This document shows, one piece after another, positions 34,790 to 43,153 of a DNA stretch of 56,404 nt. Under the pieces are notes generated by a model that made no database searches, was not told the DNA's origin, and saw nothing but the letters and a program-made list of their open reading frames with translations. A program made the translations under genes and the position numbers. The first letter of the stretch is position 1, and the number at the start of each line of letters is the position of its first letter. The stretch lies in NCBI GenBank assembly GCA_009693505.1, contig SHXD01000014.1, forward strand, positions 1 through 56,404. The letters are read 5' to 3'. Source of the DNA: Limnohabitans sp. (GTDB lineage Bacteria; Pseudomonadota; Gammaproteobacteria; Burkholderiales; Burkholderiaceae_C).

Positions 34790-35776
34790 TCAATCTAATT
34801 TCACGCCTGCACTCTTCACAAGTTTGACCCAAAATTTGGCGTCTTCAGCCAAGAAGCTTGCAAACTGATCGGGTGATTTTGAAACATCTACGTCGGTGCC
34901 TTCTCTGGCCAATGCTGCCTTGACATTGGGCTGCGACATGGCAAATTGAGCGGCATCAAAAATCTTTTTCACAATGGCAGGCGGTGTGCCGTTGGGAACA
35001 AAAATGCCATACCAAAATTCAATGGCGTAGTCAGGTACACCGGCTTCAGTGCTGCCTGGCAGACCTGGAACCAATGCAGACTTTTCTTTGGTGCTCACGC
35101 CCAATCCTTTCAAGCGACCTGCTTGAATCATGGGCAATACCGAGGGTGGTGTGCCAAAGGTCAACTGGGTGTCGCCTGCCACCACAGATTGAATGGCAGG
35201 GCCGCCGCCTCTGAACGGAATGTGGGTCATCTCAATGCCTGTGACCTGCGCAAACAAAGCAGCGCCCAAATGCGGCGCAGAGCCATTGCCCGATGTGGCG
35301 TAGTTGATGACACCTGGGGCTTTCTTGGCTTTGGCCACCAGCTCTAAAAGGCTGCCGATGCCAGCATTGGGGTTGGCTGCAATGACCAAAGGCGAGGAAG
35401 TGATTTTGGTGACTGGAAATAAATCTTTGGGTGCATAACCCAGCTTTGGATTCAGCGCTGGATTGACCGAAATGCTGCTGGGGCTGGCAATCAAAACGGT
35501 GTAACCATCGGGCGCAGATTTAGAAACAGCTTCTGCAGCAATGCTTGAGCCAGCACCTGCTTTGTTTTCAATGATGACGGGTTGACCCAGCGACTTGCCT
35601 AACGATTCGCTGATGGTTCGGGCCACATAGTCAGCAGCGCCACCGGGTGCAAAACCAACAACCACTTTGACGGGTTTGGTGGGATAGGTGCTGGCGGTTT
35701 GAGACTGTGCCATTGTGACGCAGGCCATCAAGCCAAGGCAAATCAACGAGAAAGAGAAAGACAATCTTTGAATCAT
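34790..35776 (-). CDS. Bug/TctC family periplasmic substrate-binding protein
   Basis: A 328-residue binding protein with a signal peptide (about 1-25, near MAQ-SQ) and the blocks VKVVVGFAPGGAADYVAR, ENKAGAGSSIAA and PDGYTVLI. AAGGG lies 8 bp before the ATG, and the start overlaps the MDR reductase stop by 4 bp. It is the last gene of the CoA-transferase/crotonase/reductase operon, so it probably binds the carboxylic acid that those enzymes degrade. No TctAB genes are near. Confidence 0.92.
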   Translation of the reverse strand: MIQRLSFSFSLICLGLMACVTMAQSQTASTYPTKPVKVVVGFAPGGAADYVARTISESLGKSLGQPVIIENKAGAGSSIAAEAVSKSAPDGYTVLIASPSSISVNPALNPKLGYAPKDLFPVTKITSSPLVIAANPNAGIGSLLELVAKAKKAPGVINYATSGNGSAPHLGAALFAQVTGIEMTHIPFRGGGPAIQSVVAGDTQLTFGTPPSVLPMIQAGRLKGLGVSTKEKSALVPGLPGSTEAGVPDYAIEFWYGIFVPNGTPPAIVKKIFDAAQFAMSQPNVKAALAREGTDVDVSKSPDQFASFLAEDAKFWVKLVKSAGVKLD

Positions 35777-36765
35777 GATAAGACCCTTAAAACAATTTTT
35801 CCAACGTGAGAATTACTTTCCATCAAAGCTTTGGCGGCCACCATGTTTTCGAACGGAAAAATGGTGTCTATGCTCGATTGAATGCGACCATCTGCAAAGG
35901 CCGGCAAAATATCTTTCACAAAACCGCTCACAGGCTCGGCGCGTTGCTCTGATGAACGAAGTTTGTTTGACACGCCAAACAGCGTGAGGCGTTTGGCATG
36001 CAAGGCTTCAATGTCCAAGGGCGCATTCAACACACCATCTACATAACCCACAGTGCCTAGCCGACCTTGAAAACACAAGCAACGCAGGCTTTCTGCAAAC
36101 ACAGAGCCGCCCACCGTGTTGACCACAAGTTGAACGCCTTTGCCATCTGTGGTGGCCATGACCTGATCGTAAAAATTGGGTGAACGTGAACAGATGCCCA
36201 AGTCCAAACCCAATGGTGCTAGCTTGTTCAATTTTTCTTGTGAACCAGATGTGCCAATGACTTTGGCGCCCAAGGCCTTGGCCATTTGCAATGAAGCTAC
36301 GCCCACGCCCGAAGAAACACCATTGACCAAAAGCCAGTCATTGGCCTTTAAACGACCCTGTTGCACCAACAAATCGTAGGTCACTAAAAAGGTCAGTGGA
36401 ATGCAAGACGCTTCTTCGTAGGATACGTTTGCAGGGATGGGCATCATTTCTTTGATGTCCATGAGTGCATATTCTGCAAATGTGGCAGCGCACCTGGCCA
36501 TGACGCGATCGCCCAATTTAAGACCTGTGGCGGCAGTTACTTTTTCACCCAGTGCTGTAATTTCTCCAGCGCCTTCCATGCCAATGGCTTTGGCCCCCTG
36601 ACTACCGTGCAGTCCGTGCCCTTTGATGAACTCACCTCGGTTCAATCCCGCAGCATGAATTTTGACCAGCGCTTGTGTGGGGCCAGGTACAGGCATGGAA
36701 ACTTCTCTCAATTCAATGGGGTTGGGAACATCCCCCACATGCATCCAATATGACTTCATGTTCAT
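35773..36765 (-). CDS. zinc-free MDR family oxidoreductase (NADPH:quinone reductase-like)
   Basis: A 330-residue medium-chain reductase. The N-terminal GroES-like part contains AAGLNRGEFIKGHG and GMEGAGEITALGEKV; the nucleotide-binding part has LLVNGVSSGVGVASLQMAKALGA, where the glycine pattern and following residues fit NADP(H). The structural and catalytic zinc cysteines of alcohol dehydrogenases are absent, placing it with quinone or enoyl reductases. It overlaps the crotonase gene and the Bug gene by 4 bp each. In this operon it may reduce an enoyl-CoA or similar intermediate. Confidence 0.9.
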   Translation of the reverse strand: MNMKSYWMHVGDVPNPIELREVSMPVPGPTQALVKIHAAGLNRGEFIKGHGLHGSQGAKAIGMEGAGEITALGEKVTAATGLKLGDRVMARCAATFAEYALMDIKEMMPIPANVSYEEASCIPLTFLVTYDLLVQQGRLKANDWLLVNGVSSGVGVASLQMAKALGAKVIGTSGSQEKLNKLAPLGLDLGICSRSPNFYDQVMATTDGKGVQLVVNTVGGSVFAESLRCLCFQGRLGTVGYVDGVLNAPLDIEALHAKRLTLFGVSNKLRSSEQRAEPVSGFVKDILPAFADGRIQSSIDTIFPFENMVAAKALMESNSHVGKIVLRVLS

Positions 36766-37571
36766 TGACCTTTAAAGACAGGTTTGCGTTTTTCCATAAA
36801 AGCTTTTCGACCTTCAGCGTAATCGGCGGAGTCAAAACAGTTTCGAATGAGTTGTTGGCACAGCGCCATGTCAAGCTCGGGCGATGGTTTTAAAATTTCT
36901 CGCGTAATGGCTTTGGCCGCTGCAATGGTGATGGGTGCGTTGTGGCTCAAGGCTGTGGTGTATTCATTCAAAAGCGCTGCCAATTGATCTGGCGCGCAGA
37001 CGCGGCTCACCAGACCAAGCTGCAAGGCCTCTTGTGCGTCGACTCGGCGGGCCGTGAAAAACAAATCTTTGGCCGCACCAGGCCCAATCAGGTCAATCAA
37101 GTTCTTCATGGCTGAGTAACGGTACCCAAGCCCTAATTTGGCTGCAGGCACAGAGAACACCGCATCGCTGGCTGCAATGCGCATGTCGCAACTGATGGCC
37201 AAATTGATGCCGCCCCCAATGCAATAGCCCTTGATGCAAGCCAGCGTGGGTTTGGGAAAGTTGTAGATGCTCATGAGCGCCGTCTCAGCCATGTGCTCAT
37301 AACGGGTGACGGCTTCTTTGGCCGCGCGCATGTCTTCAAACTGAGAAATATCGGCCCCCGATACAAATGCTTTTTCGCCAGCACCCGAAAATACAACCAG
37401 TCGAACTCGGGAGTCTGTCTCTGCTTGGGTTAATAAAATGGGTACGGCCTCCCACATGTCAACAGACAGTGCATTGTGTTTGGCCACATTGTTAAATCGA
37501 ATGTGCAGTGTGGTCTGATCCAACCAAGTTTCTACGCGCTCGGTAGGCGATGTGTAAGTTACTTGACTCAT
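36762..37571 (-). CDS. enoyl-CoA hydratase/isomerase (crotonase) family protein
   Basis: A 269-residue crotonase-fold enzyme. The oxyanion-hole regions are FVSGADI (69-75) and CIGGGINLA (117-125). The two catalytic glutamates of classical enoyl-CoA hydratase are replaced: N123 stands where GGGCELA has Glu, and A143 where QPE has Glu. So it is probably not a simple hydratase; isomerase, thioesterase or C-C lyase chemistry is possible. The start overlaps the CoA-transferase stop by one base (TAATG) and the end overlaps the MDR gene by 4 bp. Confidence 0.9.
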   Translation of the reverse strand: MSQVTYTSPTERVETWLDQTTLHIRFNNVAKHNALSVDMWEAVPILLTQAETDSRVRLVVFSGAGEKAFVSGADISQFEDMRAAKEAVTRYEHMAETALMSIYNFPKPTLACIKGYCIGGGINLAISCDMRIAASDAVFSVPAAKLGLGYRYSAMKNLIDLIGPGAAKDLFFTARRVDAQEALQLGLVSRVCAPDQLAALLNEYTTALSHNAPITIAAAKAITREILKPSPELDMALCQQLIRNCFDSADYAEGRKAFMEKRKPVFKGQ

Positions 37572-38761
37572 TAAAAAACTCCAGTGGATTTCAAGCGCGT
37601 CAAGTCTTCTGCTTGAACGCCAATTTCTTTCAGTATTTCTTCGGTGTGCTCGCCGCGGCGCGGTGCCGACCGAGCGATGGTGCTGGGCGTGCGTTCAAGT
37701 TGCACGGGCTGGCCCACCATGCGCTGAGGTCCGTGGTGTTTTGACACCACATCTTTCACCATGTTGAGGTGTTTAATTTGGGGCTCTTCAAAGACCTGAT
37801 CCATGCTGTTGATCAACCCACATGCCACCCCGCCTTCATTGAGCTTTTCGATCCAATAGGCGCAATCTTTTTTGGCCAGACGATCGTTGATCTCCTGATT
37901 TAATGCATCGCGGTTCACAGAGCGGCTGGGCTTGTCGTGATAGCGCGGGTCAGTAACCCATTGGGGTGCTTCCAAAATATCGCAAAAGCGTTCCCAAATT
38001 TTGGAGCCAAAGACGGCAATGTTCATGTAGCCATCTTGCGCTTTGTAAACACCAGTTGGAATGCTGGTAGGGTGAAAGTTGCCTGCCTGCGTGGCTACTT
38101 CTTGATCAATGAGCCATCTGGAAGTTTGGAAGTCCATCATGTACACCATGGACTCCAATAAGGAGGTGTGAAGCCACTGGCCTTGACCCGATTTTTCGCG
38201 CTCAAGCAAAGCCACCAAAATGCCTTGTGCTGCAAAGATACCTGCACACAAGTCGGCAATAGGAATGCCAACACGCATCGGGCCTTGTTCAGCCAAGCCG
38301 GTAACAGACATCAATCCACCCATGCCTTGCGCAATTTGATCAAAGCCGGGTCTGGTGGCCAAAGGGCCTGTTTGACCAAAACCTGAAATGCTGGCATATA
38401 CCAAGCTAGGGTTGCTGGCTTTTAAACTCTCGTAATCGATGCCCAAACGAAACTTCACATCGGGCCTGAAGTTTTCAACCACCACGTCGGCCTTGTCAAT
38501 TAACTTCTTGAGCAATTGAATGCCTTCAGGCTCTTTCAAATTGAGGGTGATCGAGCGTTTGTTTCTGTGGGTGTGTTGGTAGTCGGAGCCTTCTTGTCCG
38601 CCCAAGGTGTCGTCGCCGCGCATGTGCTCGGGCATTTGCACTTGAACCACATCGGCACCCCAATCGGCCAATTGACGACACGCGGTAGGACCGGCTCTGA
38701 CTTGTGTCAGGTCAATGACTCGAAATCTGGCCAGGGCGGAGGAGGCTGGTTGATGCGGCAT
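37571..38761 (-). CDS. CaiB/BaiF family (class III) CoA-transferase
   Basis: A 396-residue enzyme that moves CoA between carboxylic acids. The catalytic aspartate is D170 in GIPIADLCAGIFAAQG, and FRVIDLTQVRAGPTACRQLADWGADV at the start holds the CoA-binding fold (block at 13-38). Length is typical. It is the first gene of a four-gene operon with crotonase, MDR reductase and Bug protein, and would activate the acid captured by the Bug protein. mnmH ends 40 bp upstream on the same strand, so read-through from mnmH is possible. Confidence 0.92.
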   Translation of the reverse strand: MPHQPASSALARFRVIDLTQVRAGPTACRQLADWGADVVQVQMPEHMRGDDTLGGQEGSDYQHTHRNKRSITLNLKEPEGIQLLKKLIDKADVVVENFRPDVKFRLGIDYESLKASNPSLVYASISGFGQTGPLATRPGFDQIAQGMGGLMSVTGLAEQGPMRVGIPIADLCAGIFAAQGILVALLEREKSGQGQWLHTSLLESMVYMMDFQTSRWLIDQEVATQAGNFHPTSIPTGVYKAQDGYMNIAVFGSKIWERFCDILEAPQWVTDPRYHDKPSRSVNRDALNQEINDRLAKKDCAYWIEKLNEGGVACGLINSMDQVFEEPQIKHLNMVKDVVSKHHGPQRMVGQPVQLERTPSTIARSAPRRGEHTEEILKEIGVQAEDLTRLKSTGVF

Positions 38762-38801
38762 GTTTTAAATTTTCTGAAGGTAGCAATCAAGTTGTTGTGG
38801 C

Positions 38802-39878
38802 TCACGCCAACACGAGTTCTTTGGCGATGGCTGAAAGGCAGTCATTAGATCTGCTGTGTGCCTTTAAACTTTTCGCATTTTCTATGTGAGAGAAGTTTCG
38901 TTTCATCGAAGCAAAATAGGTTGGATCGTAGTGTAGCGTGAGGAGTTCGCGTACAACGATGTCAATCTGACCTTGCTCAATGTGCGATTGCCAAGTCTCA
39001 ACCACTTGCTTTCCGCGAATGGCCACCAGAGCATCTAATCGATTGGCAAAAAGGCCAGGGTCTTTGACAAAAAATTCGTAATCTTCCAGCAGCAGTTTCA
39101 CACGCTCGTCGTCCGACAATTCAAGTTGATAACACTGTCCTGATCGAACTGCCACAATCAACGATTCGGGCACTGCCAGGTTGCCCACCTTGCGGCTCTC
39201 AGATTCCACATAAACAGGTTTGGACGGATCCATCTGTCGAAGGGCATCCCAAATCAAAGTGTCAAAATTCTTTTGGCTAGGCTGCTGTTCTCCTGGAATA
39301 AAGCCCAAGACAGAACTCCTGTGGTTGGCAAGCCCTTCTAAATCTAAAACCTGAGCGCCTTGGGCCTGCAAACAATGCAGAAGCCTTGTTTTGCCAGAGC
39401 CCGTGGGCCCGCAAATAACGCGCCACTGAATGCGTTCAGCAAGGGGTGGAATGGCTGCAACCAATTCACTTCGAAAGCTTTTGTAGCCCCCTTCAATGAG
39501 GGCCACCTTGAAGCCAATTTGTCCTAAGATAAGTGCCAAGGAACCGCTGCGTTTTCCGCCGCGCCAGCAATAGACCAGAGGCTGCCAGTCTTTGGGCAAG
39601 TCAATGACATTTTTTTCAATGTGGTTTGCAATATTGGCTGCGACCAAGCCTGCGCCTTTTTTCTTGGCCTCAAAAGGACCCGCTTGTTTGTAAAGGGTGC
39701 CAATGACGATGCGTTGTTCGTTGTTCAGTGAAGGCCAATTCACGGCACCTGGCAGGTGATCAAGGGCAAACTCGTCTTCACTTCTGGCGTCAATGATGGC
39801 GCTGTAAGCACCGGTTTGTCCCATCGACAAAGCCATTCGGGCCATGGCTTCTTTAGCGCTAACTGGGTTCACGTTCAC
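38802..39878 (-). CDS. mnmH: tRNA 2-selenouridine synthase MnmH (SelU)
   Basis: A 358-residue enzyme that converts 2-thiouridine to 2-selenouridine at wobble position 34 of some tRNAs. The N-terminal rhodanese domain has the active cysteine C104 in VYCWRGGKRSGS, and the C-terminal part has the P-loop GPTGSGKT (157-164). The frame is open far upstream, into the divergent Bug gene, so the start matters: I choose GTG 39878, preceded by AAAGG at 6 bp, which gives a rhodanese start of normal length. ATG 39959 is an alternative. SelD, the selenium donor, is not in the window. Confidence 0.9.
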   Translation of the reverse strand: MNVNPVSAKEAMARMALSMGQTGAYSAIIDARSEDEFALDHLPGAVNWPSLNNEQRIVIGTLYKQAGPFEAKKKGAGLVAANIANHIEKNVIDLPKDWQPLVYCWRGGKRSGSLALILGQIGFKVALIEGGYKSFRSELVAAIPPLAERIQWRVICGPTGSGKTRLLHCLQAQGAQVLDLEGLANHRSSVLGFIPGEQQPSQKNFDTLIWDALRQMDPSKPVYVESESRKVGNLAVPESLIVAVRSGQCYQLELSDDERVKLLLEDYEFFVKDPGLFANRLDALVAIRGKQVVETWQSHIEQGQIDIVVRELLTLHYDPTYFASMKRNFSHIENAKSLKAHSRSNDCLSAIAKELVLA

Positions 39879-39964
39879 AAAACGCCTTTCATTGGAAGTG
39901 CCTTGATTATGGCAAACCCGACTTGGAGAGTTCTGGTTTTGTGGGAACAATGAACCCATGTCCT

Positions 39965-39995
39965 GTGCCTTACGGTTCTCGAAATCGAAAGGCAC
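39965..39995. promoter_or_regulatory. 7-bp inverted repeat upstream of a Bug gene
   Basis: GTGCCTT (39965-39971) and AAGGCAC (39989-39995) are perfect arms with a 17-bp spacer, and TATTTTTG follows. It ends 27 bp before the Bug start at 40023. It may be an operator or a terminator-like leader hairpin; another GTGCCTT lies near 39897. Confidence 0.45.
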
Positions 39996-40022
39996 TATTT
40001 TTGAACTAACAGAGGTTTCGCC

Positions 40023-41003
40023 ATGACACATCGACGTTTTGCCATTTTGAAGCTTGCTACTTTGGGTTTGAGCCTGACATTTGCAGGCCTTGCCTTGGCG
40101 CAAGAGAAGTTTCCATCCCGCCCGGTCACTATTGTGGTACCGCAGGCGGCCGGTGGCGCCAATGACGCCATTGCGCGTGTCGTTGCTCAAAAGCTTTCAG
40201 AACAATGGGGCCAGACGGTGCTGGTTGAAAACCGACCCGGTGCCGGTGGCAATGTTGGAACATCCTTTGCCGCCAAAGCCAAGAATGACGGCTATACACT
40301 TTTGGTCAATGCAGACAGCGCGCAGGTCATCAACCCTGCCTTGTATGCCAAAACAGGTTTCGATCCTGTCAAAGACTTTGACCCCATTGCCCCCTTGGCA
40401 AAAGCAGGCTATGTGTTGGTTGCCAACCCCAGTTTTCCTGCCAACAATGTGGCAGAGCTCGTTGCTTTGGCCAAGTCCAAGCCGGGCGCGTTGTCCATTG
40501 CCTCTGCGGGCAATGGCACTTTGAACCATTTGATTGGCGAGATGCTGCAAAAGGCCACCGACATTCAGCTTCAGCACATTCCTTATAAAGCTGCTGCAGC
40601 GGCCGCTACCGATGTGGTGGGCGGTCAAGTGCCGCTGTCGGTGCAAAGCATGCCTTCGTCAATTGCGTTTATTCGTGCTGGCAAACTCAAGGTCTTGGGC
40701 GTTGTGAATGAAAAACGCCTTGCTGCCTTGCCCGACTCGCCCACCATTGGCGAGACGGTGCCTGGTTTTGGCGCCACACCTTGGTATGGCATGTTTGCGC
40801 CAGCGGGAACACCCAAAAACATCTTGCTTCAAATTCAAAATGATGTGGCCAAGGCCTTGGATGCCAAAGATGCTCAAGATCGCTTGGCCACTTTAGGCTG
40901 TGAGCCTTTCAAGGGCACTGGCGATCAGCTTGCTCAAATTGTGAAGTCTGACTTGGTGCGCTGGGCGAAACTTGTGAAAGATTCTGGCGCCAAGATTGAT
41001 TGA
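40023..41003 (+). CDS. Bug/TctC family periplasmic substrate-binding protein
   Basis: A 326-residue binding protein with a signal peptide (about 1-26, cleavage near ALA-Q) and the blocks VTIVVPQAAGGANDAIAR, ENRPGAGGNVGT and NDGYTLLV. AGAGG lies about 8 bp before the ATG. It is a single gene, divergent from mnmH and convergent with the cupin gene (19-bp gap). A 7-bp inverted repeat lies in its leader. The ligand is unknown. Confidence 0.92.
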   Translation: MTHRRFAILKLATLGLSLTFAGLALAQEKFPSRPVTIVVPQAAGGANDAIARVVAQKLSEQWGQTVLVENRPGAGGNVGTSFAAKAKNDGYTLLVNADSAQVINPALYAKTGFDPVKDFDPIAPLAKAGYVLVANPSFPANNVAELVALAKSKPGALSIASAGNGTLNHLIGEMLQKATDIQLQHIPYKAAAAAATDVVGGQVPLSVQSMPSSIAFIRAGKLKVLGVVNEKRLAALPDSPTIGETVPGFGATPWYGMFAPAGTPKNILLQIQNDVAKALDAKDAQDRLATLGCEPFKGTGDQLAQIVKSDLVRWAKLVKDSGAKID

Positions 41004-41022
41004 TCTGCCAGATTGAGTGCGT

Positions 41023-41523
41023 TTAGACCCCGCCGTTAGGGTGTGTCGGGTCTATCCAAAGCACCTGCTCTGGTTTTTCGATGGGTTCAATGTCCAGGTT
41101 GACCGATACAGCCTGGCCATCGCTTCGGCAAAGAACGCACTCCAACACTTCTGTGGCGCTGGCGTTGATTTCTTGATGCGGCACAAAGGGCGGCACGTAA
41201 ATGAAATCTCCTGGTCCAGCTTCCGCGGTGAACTCCAAGTGATCGCCCCAACGCATGCGGGCGCGTCCTTTGATCACATAAATGACGCTTTCTAGAGGGC
41301 CATGATGGTGTGCCCCTGTTTTGGCATTGGCATGGATGGTTACAGTGCCCGCCCAAAGCTTTTCAGCGCCCACCCTGGCAAAGTTGATAGCTGCTTTTCT
41401 GTCCATGCCAGGGGTGGATGGCACATTGCCGTCTAACTGGTTGCCTGGGACAACGCGCACACCTTGATGTTTCCAATCCGTTGGATTTGAGTGGCCTGAA
41501 TGCTCATGGCTGTGAATTGTCAT
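41023..41523 (-). CDS. single-domain cupin protein
   Basis: A 166-residue protein with both cupin motifs: GAHHHGPLESVIYVIKG (motif 1, two or three histidines and a glutamate for metal) and PGDFIYVPPFVPHQEIN (motif 2, with the last histidine). Such proteins bind Mn, Fe or Zn and act as isomerases, oxygenases or binding proteins; the role here is open. The N-terminus is histidine rich (IHSHEHSGHS). I use ATG 41523; a TTG at 41532 is possible. It is divergent from the M20 peptidase across an AT-rich region. Confidence 0.87.
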   Translation of the reverse strand: MTIHSHEHSGHSNPTDWKHQGVRVVPGNQLDGNVPSTPGMDRKAAINFARVGAEKLWAGTVTIHANAKTGAHHHGPLESVIYVIKGRARMRWGDHLEFTAEAGPGDFIYVPPFVPHQEINASATEVLECVLCRSDGQAVSVNLDIEPIEKPEQVLWIDPTHPNGGV

Positions 41524-41532
41524 ATTAACCAA

Positions 41533-41692
41533 TTGTTATTTAACATATTGTTTACTAACTATAGGTTGTACAGCAATAAGTTGATTGAGTATTAAAAAGA
41601 ATGTACCTAATTTTGCGTCACATTTTGTGTGTTTGTACAGTCATTATGTTGCAAATTGAGGTAGTCTGACAATTTTTGAAGCCCATAAAAAG
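41533..41692. promoter_or_regulatory. AT-rich divergent region with two TTGTACAG boxes
   Basis: This spacer between the cupin and M20 peptidase genes is visibly richer in A+T than its surroundings. TTGTACAG occurs twice in the same direction, at 41566-41573 and 41633-41640, and an ATGTACCT-like variant lies between. TGTACA is a palindromic core, so the boxes could be regulator half or full sites. No sure -10/-35 pair was identified. Confidence 0.4.
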
Positions 41693-43111
41693 ATGATGTC
41701 CAGACAAGCCGCCATCCAAAGAGCCGCAGCAGAATTTGACAGTGGTTCATTTCAGCAAGTGCTCCGCCAAAGAATTGCCAGGCCTACTGAAAGTCAAAAT
41801 CCAGCCAGATCGGCTGAACTCTTGGCTTATCTGACGGAGGACCTGCAACCCGCGCTGAATGCCATGGGATTTGCGTGCCGCCTCATAGAACATCCCAAAG
41901 CGAAAGCGCCATTTTTGTACGCTGAGCGCCTTGAATCGCCAGACTTGCCCACCGTACTTGGCTACGGCCATGGTGATGTCATTCGGGGGCTGGAATCTGA
42001 ATGGCGTGAGGGCTTATCACCATGGACTTTGACCGAATTAGAAGGCCGTTGGTACGGTCGTGGCATCGCTGACAACAAGGGCCAACACTCGGTCAACCTG
42101 CAGGCCATGGCCTGTGTTCTGGCTGAGCGGGGTTGCTTAGGTTTCAATGCCAAATTCATCATCGAAATGGGTGAGGAAACAGGCTCTCCAGGCCTTCAAG
42201 ATGTCTGCGCAGACTATGCAGAACTGTTGAAAGCAGATTTGTTGGTGGCGTCCGATGGGCCGCGCCTCAGAGCAGACCGTCCTACGATATTTTTGGGCTC
42301 TAGGGGTAACATCAACTTTGACCTGAGCATTGAGTCTAGATCGGGCGCTCACCATTCTGGCAATTGGGGCGGGCTCATTTCTAACCCAGGTATTCAATTG
42401 GCGCATGCCATTGCCAGTTTGGTCACAGACCATGGCGAAATCAAAGTGCCCGAATGGAAACCCAAGTCTTTGCCTGACGCTGTGAGGCGTGTGTTGGCAG
42501 ACTGTGAGGTAGACGGGGGTGCCAATGGCCCTCAAATCGAACCCGAATGGGGTCAGCCAGGTCTCAGCCCTGCAGAGCGAGTTTTTGGTTGGTGTTCGTT
42601 TGAAGTGCTGGCCTTCAAAACGGGCAATCCAGACAACCCTGTCAATGCCATTCCGCCCAGAGCCAAGGCCACTTGCCAACTCCGATTTGTGGTGGGCATC
42701 GACAGTTCAGATATCTTGAGTGCGCTCAGGCGGCATTTGGACAGCCATGGTTTTGGCTATGTGCAAATTACGGCGGCACGCGATGAAATTTTTAAGGCAA
42801 CCCGCATTGATCCAGATGACGCCTGGGTCACTTGGGCGGCCAATTCTTTGCAGCAAACAACGCAAAAAAAACCTGCCATTTTGCCCAATTTAGGGGGCTC
42901 ACTGCCAAACGACATCTTTATCGATGTGCTGGGTTTAAAGACCATCTGGGTGCCACACTCGTATCCTGGATGTTCTCAGCATGCACCCAATGAACACCTG
43001 CCCCCCGAGTTGCTCAAAGAAGCACTTCAAGTCATGACAGGCCTTTATTGGGATTTGGGTGCGGGCAATACGCCGCATAACACCGCGCACAACACCCCGC
43101 ACGCCAATTAA
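41693..43111 (+). CDS. M20 family metallopeptidase
   Basis: A 472-residue zinc hydrolase of the acetylornithine deacetylase/succinyl-diaminopimelate desuccinylase/carboxypeptidase G2 group. Metal and catalytic blocks are GYGHGDVI (near 90), WYGRGIADNKGQ (near 120), EMGEETGSPG (the catalytic and ligand glutamates, near 155) and a late histidine in SQHAPNEHL. A dimerisation insert is in the middle. The last residues form a repeated NTPH/NTAH tail encoded by three 12-bp repeats. It probably cleaves an amide of an amino acid or short peptide. The next gene is another M20-type enzyme, 42 bp away. Confidence 0.9.
   Translation: MMSRQAAIQRAAAEFDSGSFQQVLRQRIARPTESQNPARSAELLAYLTEDLQPALNAMGFACRLIEHPKAKAPFLYAERLESPDLPTVLGYGHGDVIRGLESEWREGLSPWTLTELEGRWYGRGIADNKGQHSVNLQAMACVLAERGCLGFNAKFIIEMGEETGSPGLQDVCADYAELLKADLLVASDGPRLRADRPTIFLGSRGNINFDLSIESRSGAHHSGNWGGLISNPGIQLAHAIASLVTDHGEIKVPEWKPKSLPDAVRRVLADCEVDGGANGPQIEPEWGQPGLSPAERVFGWCSFEVLAFKTGNPDNPVNAIPPRAKATCQLRFVVGIDSSDILSALRRHLDSHGFGYVQITAARDEIFKATRIDPDDAWVTWAANSLQQTTQKKPAILPNLGGSLPNDIFIDVLGLKTIWVPHSYPGCSQHAPNEHLPPELLKEALQVMTGLYWDLGAGNTPHNTAHNTPHAN
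43067..43102 (+). repeat. three 12-bp tandem repeats encoding an NT(P/A)H tail
   Basis: Three consecutive 12-bp units encode Asn-Thr-Pro-His, Asn-Thr-Ala-His and Asn-Thr-Pro-His just before the stop codon of the M20 peptidase gene. The units differ by a few substitutions. The result is a short histidine-bearing tail outside the normal enzyme fold. Confidence 0.75.
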
Positions 43112-43153
43112 ACTGTGGCGCTAATAGCCCAAATCAATATCAAAGGACACAAG

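Noticed and set aside
42137..42679. 180-residue minus-strand frame inside the M20 peptidase gene
   Set aside because: Antisense to a conserved enzyme; composition typical of a shadow frame.
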